Part shown: positions 7,868 to 17,866 of the stretch, piece by piece | How the letters are laid out: every line of letters starts with the position of its first letter | How positions within the stretch are numbered: the stretch's first letter is position 1 | Assembly (NCBI GenBank): GCA_964641965.1 | Contig: CAZXLD010000012.1 | Span: 36,083 to 100,082, forward strand | Source: JAJDFU01 sp964641965 | GTDB lineage: Bacteria > Bacteroidota > Bacteroidia > Chitinophagales > Saprospiraceae | DNA length: 64,000 nt | Direction: 5' to 3' | Program-made: the position numbers and the translations under genes | The notes under the pieces: generated by a model | Databases searched by the model: none | The model's input: only the letters and a program-made list of their open reading frames with translations | Told to the model about the DNA's origin: nothing

Positions 7868-9223
7868 ATGGAAACGGTGTTTTCTATCTTCGGACAACGG
7901 ATCCGGTTGTGGCAGTTCCTCGCCTCGCTTGTTATGCTTGCGCTAACTGCAAGTATTGGATTCACAGTCCGACAATCAGATTTCTGGCCCCTGATTGGGC
8001 AGTATTCCATTTTGTTTTTACTGTACTGGGTTTCCTTCCAAGCCCTACCCTCGAAAAATGAGTTGCCATTTTTGATGGCCACTGCTATTGCCTTGAGAGT
8101 TGTACTCCTGTTTTCCTATCCTCTACTCTCGGATGATGTATACCGATTTATCTGGGATGGCAGATTATGGGTGGCCGGCATTAACCCTTTTCTGGAATTA
8201 CCTTCTCACTATTTAGAGGCTGGAAATGAAGTTCCGGGACTTAATGAAGATCTGTTTGAAAGGTTGAATTCTCCGAACTACTTCACAGTATACCCCCCTG
8301 TGGCTCAAGGTATTTTTGCCTTCTCTGTTTGGATTAGCCCTCATAATATTTGGGGCAGCATCTTTATGATGAAACTAATCCTTTTTTTCTTTGAGTTGGG
8401 CAATTTGTGGCTTATTCCCAAGCTTTTGCAAGCTTTGAAAATGCCTGCCCGTAATGTACTGATCTATGCATTAAACCCCTTGATTTTTCTTGAAACTATC
8501 GGGAACCTACATTTTGAAGGGGTTATGATCTTTTTCCTGCTCCTGGCGATCTATGCTTTAGTAAAAGGTCAATGGGTTGGAGCCGCGGTGGCCTGGGCGC
8601 TTTCCATAGCATCTAAGCTACTGCCGACCATGTTTCTACCTTTTTTACTGTTTCGACTAAACTTCAGGACGCTGATAGGATTCGGCCTCCTACTTGGACT
8701 GAGCCTATTTCTTGTTTTTGGTGGTGTTTTGCCTGGCAAACTATACCAAAATATGGGTCAAAGTCTCGACCTGTATTTTCAAAACTTCGAATTTAATGGT
8801 AGCCTCTATTATATAGTTCGCACTATTGGCCAATGGTGGATCGGATACAATCCGATAAAAACGATTGGGCCGATTCTAGCGGTCACCACCTTAATTGGTA
8901 TTTTGCTTTTGGCTTTTTCATACCGGGATAAGTCCTGGAAAAGTTTGCCCAGGCAAATGCTTTTTGCAATTACGATTTACCTCGCTTTATCTACCACGGT
9001 ACACCCCTGGTATACTGCATTACCATTGGTTTTTTGTTTGTTCACCCAGTTCCGATATCCGGTTCTTTGGACAGGCCTGATCTATTGGACCTATATCAAT
9101 TACAGCTACAACCCTTATTCTGAAAACCTCTATGTGGTTGCAATTGAATATTTGTTGGTATTTGGATTTGCAGTTTATGAATTCAGAAAGATATTGCCTC
9201 AATTTAGCCCCAGGGAGTTATAA
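7868..9223 (+). CDS. Polytopic membrane protein, GT-C/GT87-like mannosyltransferase candidate
   Basis: 451 residues with about eleven hydrophobic helices. The first periplasmic loop has LSDDVYRFIWDGRL followed by AGINPF, the layout seen in polyprenol-phosphate-mannose-dependent GT-C enzymes, where an acidic pair in this loop is catalytic; SIASKLLP in the middle is another feature of the GT87/DUF2029 group. It follows the two GT2 genes at a 29-base distance, so the three could form one pathway: sugar loading on a polyprenyl carrier, transfer, and assembly outside the inner membrane. Sugar specificity is inferred from relatives only. It converges on the ABC transporter gene with a 6-base overlap of the 3' ends. 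Confidence 0.65.
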   Translation: METVFSIFGQRIRLWQFLASLVMLALTASIGFTVRQSDFWPLIGQYSILFLLYWVSFQALPSKNELPFLMATAIALRVVLLFSYPLLSDDVYRFIWDGRLWVAGINPFLELPSHYLEAGNEVPGLNEDLFERLNSPNYFTVYPPVAQGIFAFSVWISPHNIWGSIFMMKLILFFFELGNLWLIPKLLQALKMPARNVLIYALNPLIFLETIGNLHFEGVMIFFLLLAIYALVKGQWVGAAVAWALSIASKLLPTMFLPFLLFRLNFRTLIGFGLLLGLSLFLVFGGVLPGKLYQNMGQSLDLYFQNFEFNGSLYYIVRTIGQWWIGYNPIKTIGPILAVTTLIGILLLAFSYRDKSWKSLPRQMLFAITIYLALSTTVHPWYTALPLVFCLFTQFRYPVLWTGLIYWTYINYSYNPYSENLYVVAIEYLLVFGFAVYEFRKILPQFSPREL

Positions 9224-11035
9224 GTATCCCTGTGCTTGTAAATGAAATAGTTCGGCATATTTCCCATTTAGATCCAAAAGCTCTTCATGCGTTCCGACTT
9301 CCAATAGGCCCCCATTCTCTAATACCAGGATTCGATCAGCCATTCGGACGGTCGAAAAGCGATGCGAAATCAACACAGCCGACCGGCCTGCGATCAAATC
9401 TGCGAACCGGACAAAGACTTCATGCTCCGCCCGAGCATCTAGAGCAGATGTAGGTTCATCCAGGATTAGCAGCTGAGCATCCCGCATGTAGGCCCGTGCC
9501 AGGGCAATTTTTTGCCATTGCCCGCCAGATAATTCTACCCCGTCCAAAAAGCGCCTGCCTAATCGTTGTTCCAGTCCGGCAGGCAATTGATCGACCACCT
9601 GATCCGCCAGGCTTTTTGAGGCGGCTCCCTCAATCCGATCCAAATCCGATACCTCGTCGATCCTTCCGACTGCAATATTTTCTCCGGCTTTCATTTGGTA
9701 TCGAATATAGTCTTGAAAGATGATCCCGATATGATTGCGTAAGACTTCAAGGTTATATTTTCGGATATCAATCCCATCCAGCAAAATTCTTCCTTCGGTT
9801 GGTTCATACAGTCGAGCGAGCAACTTGACTAGGGTAGTCTTTCCCGCTCCGTTTTCACCTACCAATGCCAGTTTTTCCCCAGCTCGAAGTTCAAAGCTTA
9901 GATGGCGTATAGCCCACCTTTCAGCATTTGGATACTTAAAACTTACTTCTTCAAATACGATACCATTTTGAATGGGAACCGGAAATGGAATCGGTTTTTC
10001 AGGGGAACGGATTTCAGGCTGAATTTCAAAGAAATCGAATAGGTCTTGCAGGTATAGTGCCCCCTCTGTAATTCTGGAAAAGCGATTCATTATGGACTGC
10101 AACATGCCTTGCATCCGTTGAAAGGAGCCGGCCAAAAAAGTGAGATCACCGACAGTAATAAGCCCGGAAATAGCTTGGATCAAGATAAAAACATAGGCCC
10201 CATAATAGGAAATGGTACCAATACTTGAAAACAGACTTCCCCAGCCGGCCCGTTTAACTGCAAGACTTCGATTAGCCTGATAGTAGCGGTGCGCAAGCTG
10301 AGAGAATCGCTCTGAAATGAACGAGGTAAGGTTGAATACTTTTACCTCTTTGGCAGTTTGATCGCTTGCGCCTATGTATCGTAGATAATCCAGTTCACGG
10401 CGCTCTGGAGTCCAGCCCCTGGTGAGCGAATACGTCTTTTGATTAAAATGGGTCTCCCCAAGAAAAGAGGGTATAACGGCCAAAAACAAGATTAAGATTA
10501 ACCAGGGATTAAACGCGATGAGACCTGCTCCTAGAAAAAGGAGCGTAATTAAATCCTGTACCTGTGATAACACTTGCGACATAAGTACTGTCCGTCCGGT
10601 AGTTTGCCTTCTGGCGCGTTCCAGCTTATCGTAGAATTCAGGATTTTCGAACTGGTAAAGGTCCAAATTAGCTGCATGCCGGATCAAGGCCTCCGAAGTA
10701 CTATTTGCGACCAAATCACCAAGCAAGCTGTCCAATAAAGTAATGGCCCGATTCAAAAGATCAGAGGATACGGCTAAAGCAAGTTCGATAGCCACCAACG
10801 TCCAGAGATACTCCCGGCTGGTATCGCCAGTTCCTGCAAGTCGGATGACCTCATCAATTATCTCCTTGCCCACATAAAGCATGGATAATGGAATCGCCGA
10901 CTTTAACAAGCGCAGCAAAGCGTTTGAGAAAGTCATTAATCTATTCGTCTTCCAAATGAGCCGAAAAAACCGAGGAATATTCCGGAGTGCATCAAGCTGT
11001 TGAAGAAAAGATTGTTGTTCTATTTGTTGTGCCAT
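9218..11035 (-). CDS. ABC transporter, fused permease and ATPase (exporter type IV)
   Basis: 605 residues. The N-terminal half has the six-helix membrane domain of lipid/peptide exporters, the C-terminal half a nucleotide-binding domain with Walker A GENGAGKTT, signature motif LSGGQ, Walker B LLILDEPTSALD and the switch histidine in VLISHRFSTVR. It acts as a homodimer or as half of a heterodimer; no partner ABC gene is next to it. Its position beside the glycosyltransferases would fit a glycolipid flippase, but MsbA-like and multidrug half-transporters look the same, so the substrate stays open. Confidence 0.88.
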   Translation of the reverse strand: MAQQIEQQSFLQQLDALRNIPRFFRLIWKTNRLMTFSNALLRLLKSAIPLSMLYVGKEIIDEVIRLAGTGDTSREYLWTLVAIELALAVSSDLLNRAITLLDSLLGDLVANSTSEALIRHAANLDLYQFENPEFYDKLERARRQTTGRTVLMSQVLSQVQDLITLLFLGAGLIAFNPWLILILFLAVIPSFLGETHFNQKTYSLTRGWTPERRELDYLRYIGASDQTAKEVKVFNLTSFISERFSQLAHRYYQANRSLAVKRAGWGSLFSSIGTISYYGAYVFILIQAISGLITVGDLTFLAGSFQRMQGMLQSIMNRFSRITEGALYLQDLFDFFEIQPEIRSPEKPIPFPVPIQNGIVFEEVSFKYPNAERWAIRHLSFELRAGEKLALVGENGAGKTTLVKLLARLYEPTEGRILLDGIDIRKYNLEVLRNHIGIIFQDYIRYQMKAGENIAVGRIDEVSDLDRIEGAASKSLADQVVDQLPAGLEQRLGRRFLDGVELSGGQWQKIALARAYMRDAQLLILDEPTSALDARAEHEVFVRFADLIAGRSAVLISHRFSTVRMADRILVLENGGLLEVGTHEELLDLNGKYAELFHLQAQGYL

Positions 11036-11179
11036 AATTCTATTCTAACCACAAGAGAACATGCCTGCTGAAAATCGGTTTCCTTATTCTAGTCCGATTA
11101 AAACAAGATAAGGCAAGACCAAACGACTAAAAAATTGGGTACAGCGAAGACAAACCAGGGGGTAAAGTATTTGAAAGCC

Positions 11180-13054
11180 ATGGCGGAATGGCTACAGATC
11201 GAAAAAAAAGCAGATCTGGACCATTTCCGTAATGAAGTGACGAACAGACCATTGGAGGAACGGCGTGCCAGAGGTTACACCTGGTTTCCGGTCAAAGCAA
11301 CTCGGACCGGCTACACCTATGGGGATCGAGCCTATGTTGAGGTAGAGCGGACCAAAGGCCTGGAAGAGGACCATAAATTCAAGGGAGGAAAGCCTGTCAA
11401 TCTATTCATTCGCCACCCGGAAGCAAAAAAACCAGCATATTCCGGGACTATTTACTGGGTCCACGGAGATCGAATGCGCATTGTCTTGAATGCAAAAGAT
11501 ATTCCCGATTGGGTCGGCAATGGAGCTATGGGTGTAGATGTGCTATTCGATGAAACGACCTACCAGGAAATGGAAAAAGCCCTCCAACAAGTAACAAAAG
11601 CCCGAGGAGATCGCCTTGCCGAACTAAGGGATGCCATTTCGGGGATGATCGAACTGGCGCCTACTACTCGACCCGGTGAGCTCGGGCAAATGCTTAACCC
11701 CTCTCAAGAAAACGCGGTAGCCGGTGTATTAGGAGCTCGGTTAATCAGCCTAATCCACGGCCCCCCGGGAACAGGCAAAACGACAACTTTAGTCCGAACT
11801 GTTCAGGAATTGGTGCGACAAGAGCCTACTGTCCTGATGTCTACCCCTAGCAATACAGCAGCAGATGTACTTACCGAACGATTAGCCCAAGCCGGTCTTA
11901 ATGTAGTGCGAATTGGAAATATTTCTCGCATCGACGAGACCGTAGTAAATCATACCCTGGAAGTTTTATTCAGCCAGCATCCGGAAAACAAGCACATCAA
12001 AAAACTGAAAAAACAAGCTGCAGAAAAAAGAAAGGCAGCAACTCGGTACAAACGGAAGTTTGGACAAGAAGAACGTCATAGGAGGCGGGAATTATTTCAG
12101 GAAGCGGGCGAGTTGCAGAGTTGGGCCCGGCAATTGGAAGACCGACTGATTCAAGTGATCCTGGATAGTGCTCAAGTCATCATTTGCACCCTGGTCGGCG
12201 CTGCCCATCCTGTCTTAAACCAGCGAAAATTCAGGACCGTGCTGATCGACGAAGCGGCCCAAGCCCTCGAACCTGCTACCTGGATCCCCATTAGCAAAGC
12301 ATCTCGGATTGTCCTGGCGGGGGATCCATTACAACTTCCCCCCACACTAAAGTCTAATGAGGCTGCAAAAAAAGGCTTGTCCATCACCCTTTTAGAACGA
12401 GCCATACACAATGGGCTTCCGGCACATTTATTAAACATTCAATATCGGATGCATGAAACCATCATGGGTTTCTCTAATCATCATTTCTATCAAGATCAAT
12501 TGCGTGCAGATGACTCGGTTCGCCACAGAACCTATTCCGGTATCCCACACCAACCTGTGCTTTTCATCGATACGGTAGGCTGTGGGTTTGAGGAAAAATC
12601 TGCTTCCAGGTCCAAAAGTCGATCTAACGAAGGGGAAATCAATTTAATCCAGGAGCACCTCATTCGCTTAGCCAAATATCTTCAACCGGAAGAAGTAGAT
12701 CTGGTTGCGCTGATCTCTCCTTATCGGGACCAGGTAGAACAATTGGAAGAACGGTTCGTCTTGGAATCCGAATGGGAGGATTGGAACCTCAAAGCTCAAA
12801 CCATTGATGGTTTTCAAGGTCAGGAGGCGGATATCGTGTATATCAGCTTGGTTCGATCCAATTCAAAAGGGGAACTCGGGTTCCTGAAAGACTACCGCAG
12901 AATGAATGTGGCATTGACCCGAGCAAGAAAACTCCTAATTGTAATTGGGGATAGCGGTACGTTAGGGAGTGATCCCTTTTACCTTGAATTCCTAGACTAC
13001 GTGGAGCAAAAAGGTTCTTACCAAACTGCTTGGGAATACCTTCAAGGCAAATAA
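11180..13054 (+). CDS. IGHMBP2/SMUBP-2-like superfamily 1B helicase
   Basis: 624 residues from the ATG at 11180. In-frame TTG codons at 11135 and 11171 would lengthen it slightly; a G-rich stretch about 10 bases before 11171 leaves the true start uncertain. An N-terminal beta-barrel region of about 150 residues is followed by the RecA-like core: Walker A GPPGTGKTTT, Walker B variant LIDEAAQALEP, motif III GDPLQLPPT, motif V GFQGQEADIVY and motif VI VALTRARK. A charged coiled segment (about residues 270-330) interrupts domain 1, as the 1B insertion does in IGHMBP2 and Upf1. Family members unwind DNA or RNA 5'-3'. It ends at a bidirectional terminator shared with gldN. Confidence 0.85.
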   Translation: MAEWLQIEKKADLDHFRNEVTNRPLEERRARGYTWFPVKATRTGYTYGDRAYVEVERTKGLEEDHKFKGGKPVNLFIRHPEAKKPAYSGTIYWVHGDRMRIVLNAKDIPDWVGNGAMGVDVLFDETTYQEMEKALQQVTKARGDRLAELRDAISGMIELAPTTRPGELGQMLNPSQENAVAGVLGARLISLIHGPPGTGKTTTLVRTVQELVRQEPTVLMSTPSNTAADVLTERLAQAGLNVVRIGNISRIDETVVNHTLEVLFSQHPENKHIKKLKKQAAEKRKAATRYKRKFGQEERHRRRELFQEAGELQSWARQLEDRLIQVILDSAQVIICTLVGAAHPVLNQRKFRTVLIDEAAQALEPATWIPISKASRIVLAGDPLQLPPTLKSNEAAKKGLSITLLERAIHNGLPAHLLNIQYRMHETIMGFSNHHFYQDQLRADDSVRHRTYSGIPHQPVLFIDTVGCGFEEKSASRSKSRSNEGEINLIQEHLIRLAKYLQPEEVDLVALISPYRDQVEQLEERFVLESEWEDWNLKAQTIDGFQGQEADIVYISLVRSNSKGELGFLKDYRRMNVALTRARKLLIVIGDSGTLGSDPFYLEFLDYVEQKGSYQTAWEYLQGK

Positions 13055-13095
13055 CCGGATTCCATCAGTTATTAAGGATAAATTGCCTAAAAACA

Positions 13096-13125
13096 AAAAG
13101 CCTCGCTTGTACAGCGAGGCTTTTT
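13096..13125. terminator. Bidirectional intrinsic terminator between helicase and gldN
   Basis: A 13-base perfect stem (AAAAAGCCTCGCT pairing with AGCGAGGCTTTTT) with a short TGTA-type loop, flanked by an A-tract on the left and a T-tract on the right, so it can end both the rightward helicase transcript and the leftward gld operon. Confidence 0.9.
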
Positions 13126-13149
13126 GTTAAACTATTTTTCAAGTCTTCA

Positions 13150-14022
13150 TTAGTAAGACCAAAGGTCGTGCTCAAAACTAAAGATCTCATTCTTGATTCG
13201 CTCTGCTTCCATCATCACATCTACCCCGGTTACGTAATCCTCGAGCTTTCGGTCGAAAACGTTAGACTCTTTCCAGATGTAACTTGAAAAAAAGCGCATC
13301 TCAAACAAATCTTCCCAAGACATGGGGCTAGCATCATTAAAGCCATTGAATACTCGCTCATTCGCAAATACCCGACGGGCTTCCGGATAATACACCCAGA
13401 ATAATGGAAGTTCGTATTTAAAGTTGCCGTTTTCGTCTTTCTTGTCAATAAGTGGCGCGATTCCAAGAATTCGCACTCGCATAGATGACTGGGTTTTATC
13501 GAAATACCAAACCTCCTTTACCCGATAGCGAACGACCTCCTGAGGATCCAACTCGTTGGCCACGACTTGCATCGTAGTCTCGTAAGTTTGAGGATCCATT
13601 ACATAGGTAGTATCTACTGTAGAACCAACTCCTTTTACCTCTTCCGTAGAGAGTGGATCGGCAAACTTATCGTCTTCTCCACTGTAGACCGTGATCTCAC
13701 CGGCCTGCGCAGCATCGAGAATGATCGAAATTAAAGGGCGATCCGGGAACCGGAAAGGCAGATTCATTTTTTCCCGGGTATCAATAATCCTCCAAATTCT
13801 TTTTTCCCAGAAAATATCTGCTTCACGAACGTAATCATAGGGAAGTACTCGACTTTGGTAAACGATATTCCGTTCGGCTATATCATCCAGAGGCTTTTCC
13901 TTAACAGTCCCTGAGTTGGGCATCATGAGGGTTTCCCCAGATTCATTCTTAGGTTGTGCCATTAACAGTCCGGCTTGCAGACAAAGGAGAGCACACAGGA
14001 TTTGCCATTTTCTTTGCACCAT
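13150..14022 (-). CDS. gldN: T9SS/gliding motility protein GldN
   Basis: 290 residues with an N-terminal signal peptide (hydrophobic run ending LLMAQP). The body has the GldN/PorN features: LPYDYVREADIFWEKRIWRIIDTREKMN, read as the strong W-R-I-I-D-T-R-E-K-M-N block, and late ARRVFANERVFNG. In the type IX system GldN is periplasmic and forms a large ring with the lipoprotein GldK under the outer membrane, and it contacts the GldLM motor. It is the last gene of the leftward porP-gldK-gldL-gldM-gldN order, 62 bases after gldM, and is closed by the terminator at 13096-13125. Confidence 0.95.
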   Translation of the reverse strand: MVQRKWQILCALLCLQAGLLMAQPKNESGETLMMPNSGTVKEKPLDDIAERNIVYQSRVLPYDYVREADIFWEKRIWRIIDTREKMNLPFRFPDRPLISIILDAAQAGEITVYSGEDDKFADPLSTEEVKGVGSTVDTTYVMDPQTYETTMQVVANELDPQEVVRYRVKEVWYFDKTQSSMRVRILGIAPLIDKKDENGNFKYELPLFWVYYPEARRVFANERVFNGFNDASPMSWEDLFEMRFFSSYIWKESNVFDRKLEDYVTGVDVMMEAERIKNEIFSFEHDLWSY

Positions 14023-14084
14023 GATAGTTCAAGTTTTCCTTGCAGTCCGGTTGTTGAGAATCGATTAGGCCGGACTTGTTTATT

Positions 14085-15671
14085 TTATCGAATACGGAAT
14101 ACCAGTTCGTTGATCTTACGCGTTCCAGGGTCGCCTGGGCACTTAGCCCGAATATTTTCGAAAAAATAACGGTCACCAGGCTTTGCCTGAGTAATTAGGC
14201 GTTTAACGTCTCCACTGAATGTTCCCCCTTGGTTATCGCGTTCAACTGGATCTTTACGAGCTGCTAAATAAACGACTCTAAATCCGGCAATATTGCATCG
14301 GGCATCAAAGTCGAAATTGTCAAGCGCCGCGATGACACCCAGCTGAGCACGGAAGGTTCCGTTTCCAACTGTTCCTCCATCCAGATTACCTAAGCGGGCA
14401 ATGGGGTCTGGAATTCTTTTCACCCGATATTCAAAGCTGGAAGCCCGCAAACCTCCACCTGAAACCGTAATATTAGCTGTGCCAGGCGTACGAACGGTCG
14501 CAACATACTTTCCATTTCGTCCTTTCAACTGGATGCCTCCTCCGCTCCCACTTACCCGGAGTTGGTTAGATGAAACCCCAGCAGCAGAAACAGAGATTGG
14601 GTTGTCAACCCCCATGTATAAAACATTCATCTTATCGGCGGAAACTGTTACGGAGCGACGCCCCACCTCATAGGAGAAAGTCTTTGAGTAGGTTTCTCGT
14701 TTACCAGTGGTTGGGTTGGTCAGGGTAATATCGACATCATAGGTTTTAACCCCTGTAGAAGTAGGACGAGCAGAGTACTGCGCAATTCCTTGATTATCTA
14801 CTTCTAAGGATTGGCCTCCGACTTTTACATCCATATTTTGAAAAACGGACTTGGAGGATGCTCCAATGGTAATATCAGCAGTATAAGGTTCGCCTGCGAT
14901 CACATAGCTTTTTTCTGCTGATGCGATGGGGATGAAAGCATCTACCTTAAAGGTTTCAACCCCCAGGTTCCGAACCAAAAAGTTTAGAACTCCAGCTTCT
15001 GAACTTTGCATATCGTTCTGAAACTTGGATAAAATAGGCAGCACAGATCCCACCGGCATGTGCCGGAACGTGTAAGTTGCCCAGTCTACTGGGTTTCTGG
15101 CAGCTAACCAGGAAGAGTCAATGCTCAAGGAGACATTGGAAAGCAGTTCACTGAATTGTTCTTCCGACAATTGACCCGGTTCGTCACCCACCAGCGACCG
15201 AACTTGGGAGATCAATTCTGCTCTGGTTACCTCTACTCGTTCTCTTATCTTTTCACCAGTGCCTTGGTTGACCAGCATATAGGTGGTAATATCTTTATTC
15301 TTGTATCCAACCGGCTTACCGGCCAGATTTTCACGCTCATAGTCTTCCGGATAGTATCCACCTGAAATTTCAACTAGCGAATCTTTTACCCCCTCAATAT
15401 ATCGGAAGAAGTCACTGGATATGCGCTGGATTTCATTTCCAACTTCCAGAAACTGACCATATTTCTCTGGATCCTGCTGGGCATTTGCATCCAGTGCATT
15501 GATCGCAAAGTCATTGGCCTCATCAAAGGATTGATTGCTAGCCTGGAGTCCGTCGTCAATGATGAAAAAGGCGTTAAAAATTTCGGCAGATACATTCAAA
15601 GCCAACATGGCCGTGAGCACCAGGTACATCAGGTTGATCATCAACTGCCGTGGTTCCTTTGGAATAGACAT
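14085..15671 (-). CDS. gldM: T9SS/gliding motor protein GldM
   Basis: 528 residues, the usual family length. It starts MSIPKEPRQLMINLMYLVLTAML, with a single N-terminal transmembrane helix (about residues 9-28), and the rest is a large periplasmic region made of successive beta-rich domains (clear changes near residues 225, 315 and 400). With GldL it forms the proton-driven inner-membrane rotary motor that powers type IX secretion and gliding, reaching across the periplasm to the GldKN ring. It follows gldL with a 47-base gap in the leftward operon. Confidence 0.95.
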   Translation of the reverse strand: MSIPKEPRQLMINLMYLVLTAMLALNVSAEIFNAFFIIDDGLQASNQSFDEANDFAINALDANAQQDPEKYGQFLEVGNEIQRISSDFFRYIEGVKDSLVEISGGYYPEDYERENLAGKPVGYKNKDITTYMLVNQGTGEKIRERVEVTRAELISQVRSLVGDEPGQLSEEQFSELLSNVSLSIDSSWLAARNPVDWATYTFRHMPVGSVLPILSKFQNDMQSSEAGVLNFLVRNLGVETFKVDAFIPIASAEKSYVIAGEPYTADITIGASSKSVFQNMDVKVGGQSLEVDNQGIAQYSARPTSTGVKTYDVDITLTNPTTGKRETYSKTFSYEVGRRSVTVSADKMNVLYMGVDNPISVSAAGVSSNQLRVSGSGGGIQLKGRNGKYVATVRTPGTANITVSGGGLRASSFEYRVKRIPDPIARLGNLDGGTVGNGTFRAQLGVIAALDNFDFDARCNIAGFRVVYLAARKDPVERDNQGGTFSGDVKRLITQAKPGDRYFFENIRAKCPGDPGTRKINELVFRIR

Positions 15672-15718
15672 GTGTCTTGGACGTTGTAAGGATTAAGGAA
15701 AAAGGAGGATGATCCGGA

Positions 15719-16330
15719 TTAACGGTGGCCTACATTCGACATGGCGGTAATCATATTACCATACACCTGATTCAATGTAGAGTACGAGGTATTCAAGCTG
15801 GTCAGGCTACGGTTCAATTCTTCCATGTTATTCTTGAAATGGCGCGTATCTTCTGCTGCATCGATCATATCGGCCATTGCTTCGTTAATCTTGGAGTAAA
15901 AATTGGTCATAGTCCTTACTTGCTCGCTCATACCGGAAAAATCGGCTTCCTGTAGAGACTTGAGGGAAGAAAGACTTTTAGACATAATCTGCAACTCCGA
16001 TAGCATGCCGCCCAACTGTGCTTCAACAACTTCGCCATTCAAAGGTGACGCTCCGTTGGTGGCCATAGCTGTATTTGCCAACGGCTGCAATTCAGCATTA
16101 TAATCATCCAGGCCTGGATATAGCTTATCCCAGTAGTATGTTGGCTCTGGACCAAGAATTCCAAGGAATAGAAATATAAAAGCCTCCGTGGACAAACCTA
16201 TGATAAGCATCTCACTGGCATACTCCCAACTTTCCAATTTGAAAAGTGCACCCATAAGAACAACTGCGGCTCCAATACCAATGATAAAGTTCTTAATGTA
16301 GGCGAAGGTTTTAGAATGAAGGAAACTCAT
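15719..16330 (-). CDS. gldL: T9SS/gliding motor protein GldL
   Basis: 203 residues. Two N-terminal transmembrane helices (about residues 14-30 and 40-58) precede a cytoplasmic coiled region rich in Leu, Ser and Asn that carries the LSSLKSLQ and LTSLNTSYSTLNQ heptad-like runs. Glu49 lies in the second helix, at the same number as the glutamate shown to be central to proton flow in the Flavobacterium johnsoniae motor. GldL pentamers surround the GldM dimer. It lies 131 bases after gldK in the same direction. Confidence 0.95.
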   Translation of the reverse strand: MSFLHSKTFAYIKNFIIGIGAAVVLMGALFKLESWEYASEMLIIGLSTEAFIFLFLGILGPEPTYYWDKLYPGLDDYNAELQPLANTAMATNGASPLNGEVVEAQLGGMLSELQIMSKSLSSLKSLQEADFSGMSEQVRTMTNFYSKINEAMADMIDAAEDTRHFKNNMEELNRSLTSLNTSYSTLNQVYGNMITAMSNVGHR

Positions 16331-16461
16331 TTTAAAGAATTTTGGTGGGTCTGATAGTTGTATTCGAGGAAAATAAAAAGCGGCAAGCTAACGCATTGAT
16401 CAAGCTGAATTCTCCTGTACCAGATTTGATTTACGAAATGGATTTTCTACTGTTACGTATG

Positions 16462-17700
16462 TTAGAAATCGTTTATGGACCGGCCCATGAAAGTCAAAGC
16501 ACAACGGAAACCTATGTAAGATTTGGTGGTGTCTTGGTATTCCCAATCACGCGTTCCGTTCTGCATGAAAAACTTAATATCTTTCCAGGACCCTCCACGA
16601 ACCACTTTCCGCTTCAACGCCTCGGGATCATTGTCTTTGGCATCATAGCGAATGTGGGGGTTAAGATCGTGTACAAAGCTGTAGGCATTCTCGTAAAAAG
16701 CGGAAACAGTCCATTCAGCCACATTACCTGCCATGTTGAAAAGGCCATAATCGTTGGGAAAGTAGGCATCACCGCGGACGGTGTACATACCTCCATCCTC
16801 AGGGTAGTTTCCTCTACCTGGCTTAAAGTTGGCCAGAATACATCCTTTAGCGTTACGAACGTAAGGCCCCCCCCATGGATAAGGTGCATTGTCATGCCCT
16901 CCCCTGGCTGCATATTCCCATTCGAATTCAGTAGGTAGACGGAAGTCTTCTGTATTTACTCCTTGGCGTCCTGCCTCATAGCGGTTCCATAGCTGAGTCC
17001 TCCAATAGCAGAAGGCATTTGCCATGTGCCAATCGACCCCGACAACCGGATAATCATCGAAAGCAGGGTGCCAGAAATAGTTTCGAGCCATTGGCTCATT
17101 GTAGGAGTAAGAGTAATCCCGAATCCATACCAGTGTATCGGGAAATACATTTACTGTTTTACGGCTAATAAAGGTATTGCGAGGAGATTTTCCTTTATCG
17201 GAAGCTGCAGCAGTCCAATCGTACCATTCATACTGGTAGATTAGCTTAGTAACGTCAATTTCTTTACGGCCTGCAAAGCGATTGTCTCCTTGATAGTAAA
17301 GATCTTCAAGTGTTTCATCACTCCAATCGATTTCGGTTTCCCAATCGATATACTCATCGCCATAATCATTTTCCAGAAAATGATCCAGGTAAGCATGAGC
17401 GAGGGAATCCCGAACCCAATGGGTGAATTGGCGATACTCGTTGTTGGTAATTTCTGTATCGTCCATGAAAAACCCTTGGATAGAGATGGCTTTCGGACGC
17501 TGAATGAATGTTCCGCTGATATCTTGATCACTCGGCCCAATAACCAGTGTTCCGGAGGGAACGTAAACCATACCATAGGGATTAATCCCTTTCCAAGTGG
17601 GGCGGTTCATCACACCGGTTAATTGGCCACTTTCACGCTTCCCACAGGAAGAAAGCATTACAATGACAAGCAGGGGTAAAAATAGGAGTAGACGGTTCAT
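16462..17700 (-). CDS. gldK: T9SS/gliding lipoprotein GldK
   Basis: 412 residues from the ATG at 17700. That start gives a clean lipoprotein signal (MNRLLLF..., lipobox LSSC with Cys19); the frame can be extended to 17724 but this only adds eight polar residues before the signal. The body is a formylglycine-generating-enzyme/sulfatase-modifying-factor fold, seen in the VYVPSGTLVIGPSDQD start, EWEYAARGG and the final RGGSW...GFRCALT block, used here structurally. GldK is anchored in the outer membrane and builds the periplasmic ring with GldN. A -7-like box lies about 40 bases upstream. Confidence 0.93.
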   Translation of the reverse strand: MNRLLLFLPLLVIVMLSSCGKRESGQLTGVMNRPTWKGINPYGMVYVPSGTLVIGPSDQDISGTFIQRPKAISIQGFFMDDTEITNNEYRQFTHWVRDSLAHAYLDHFLENDYGDEYIDWETEIDWSDETLEDLYYQGDNRFAGRKEIDVTKLIYQYEWYDWTAAASDKGKSPRNTFISRKTVNVFPDTLVWIRDYSYSYNEPMARNYFWHPAFDDYPVVGVDWHMANAFCYWRTQLWNRYEAGRQGVNTEDFRLPTEFEWEYAARGGHDNAPYPWGGPYVRNAKGCILANFKPGRGNYPEDGGMYTVRGDAYFPNDYGLFNMAGNVAEWTVSAFYENAYSFVHDLNPHIRYDAKDNDPEALKRKVVRGGSWKDIKFFMQNGTRDWEYQDTTKSYIGFRCALTFMGRSINDF

Positions 17701-17740
17701 GGTTGACACCTTAGTTTTCCTCAATGGTTGAATCGATTAG

Positions 17741-17748
17741 CAAATATA
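17741..17748 (-). promoter_or_regulatory. Candidate -7 box for the gldKLMN operon
   Basis: On the minus strand this reads TATATTTG, an exact match to the Bacteroidota TAnnTTTG element, 41 bases before the gldK start. A convincing -33 element was not found at the normal distance. Confidence 0.5.
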
Positions 17749-17866
17749 ACCTTTCAACCGGGGGCTGAAAGGGAGTTTCACAACAAGTTTTTCGTTTGGC
17801 AGAGAGGACACACGACAATTCTGCAAAATCTGCATGAACCTGATGCCCTTCCCTGTATGTACCGTG

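Noticed and set aside
16342..16938. 198-codon plus-strand frame opposite the gldK 3' end and the gldK-gldL gap.
   Set aside because: Antisense shadow of gldK; composition follows the reverse complement of the real gene.
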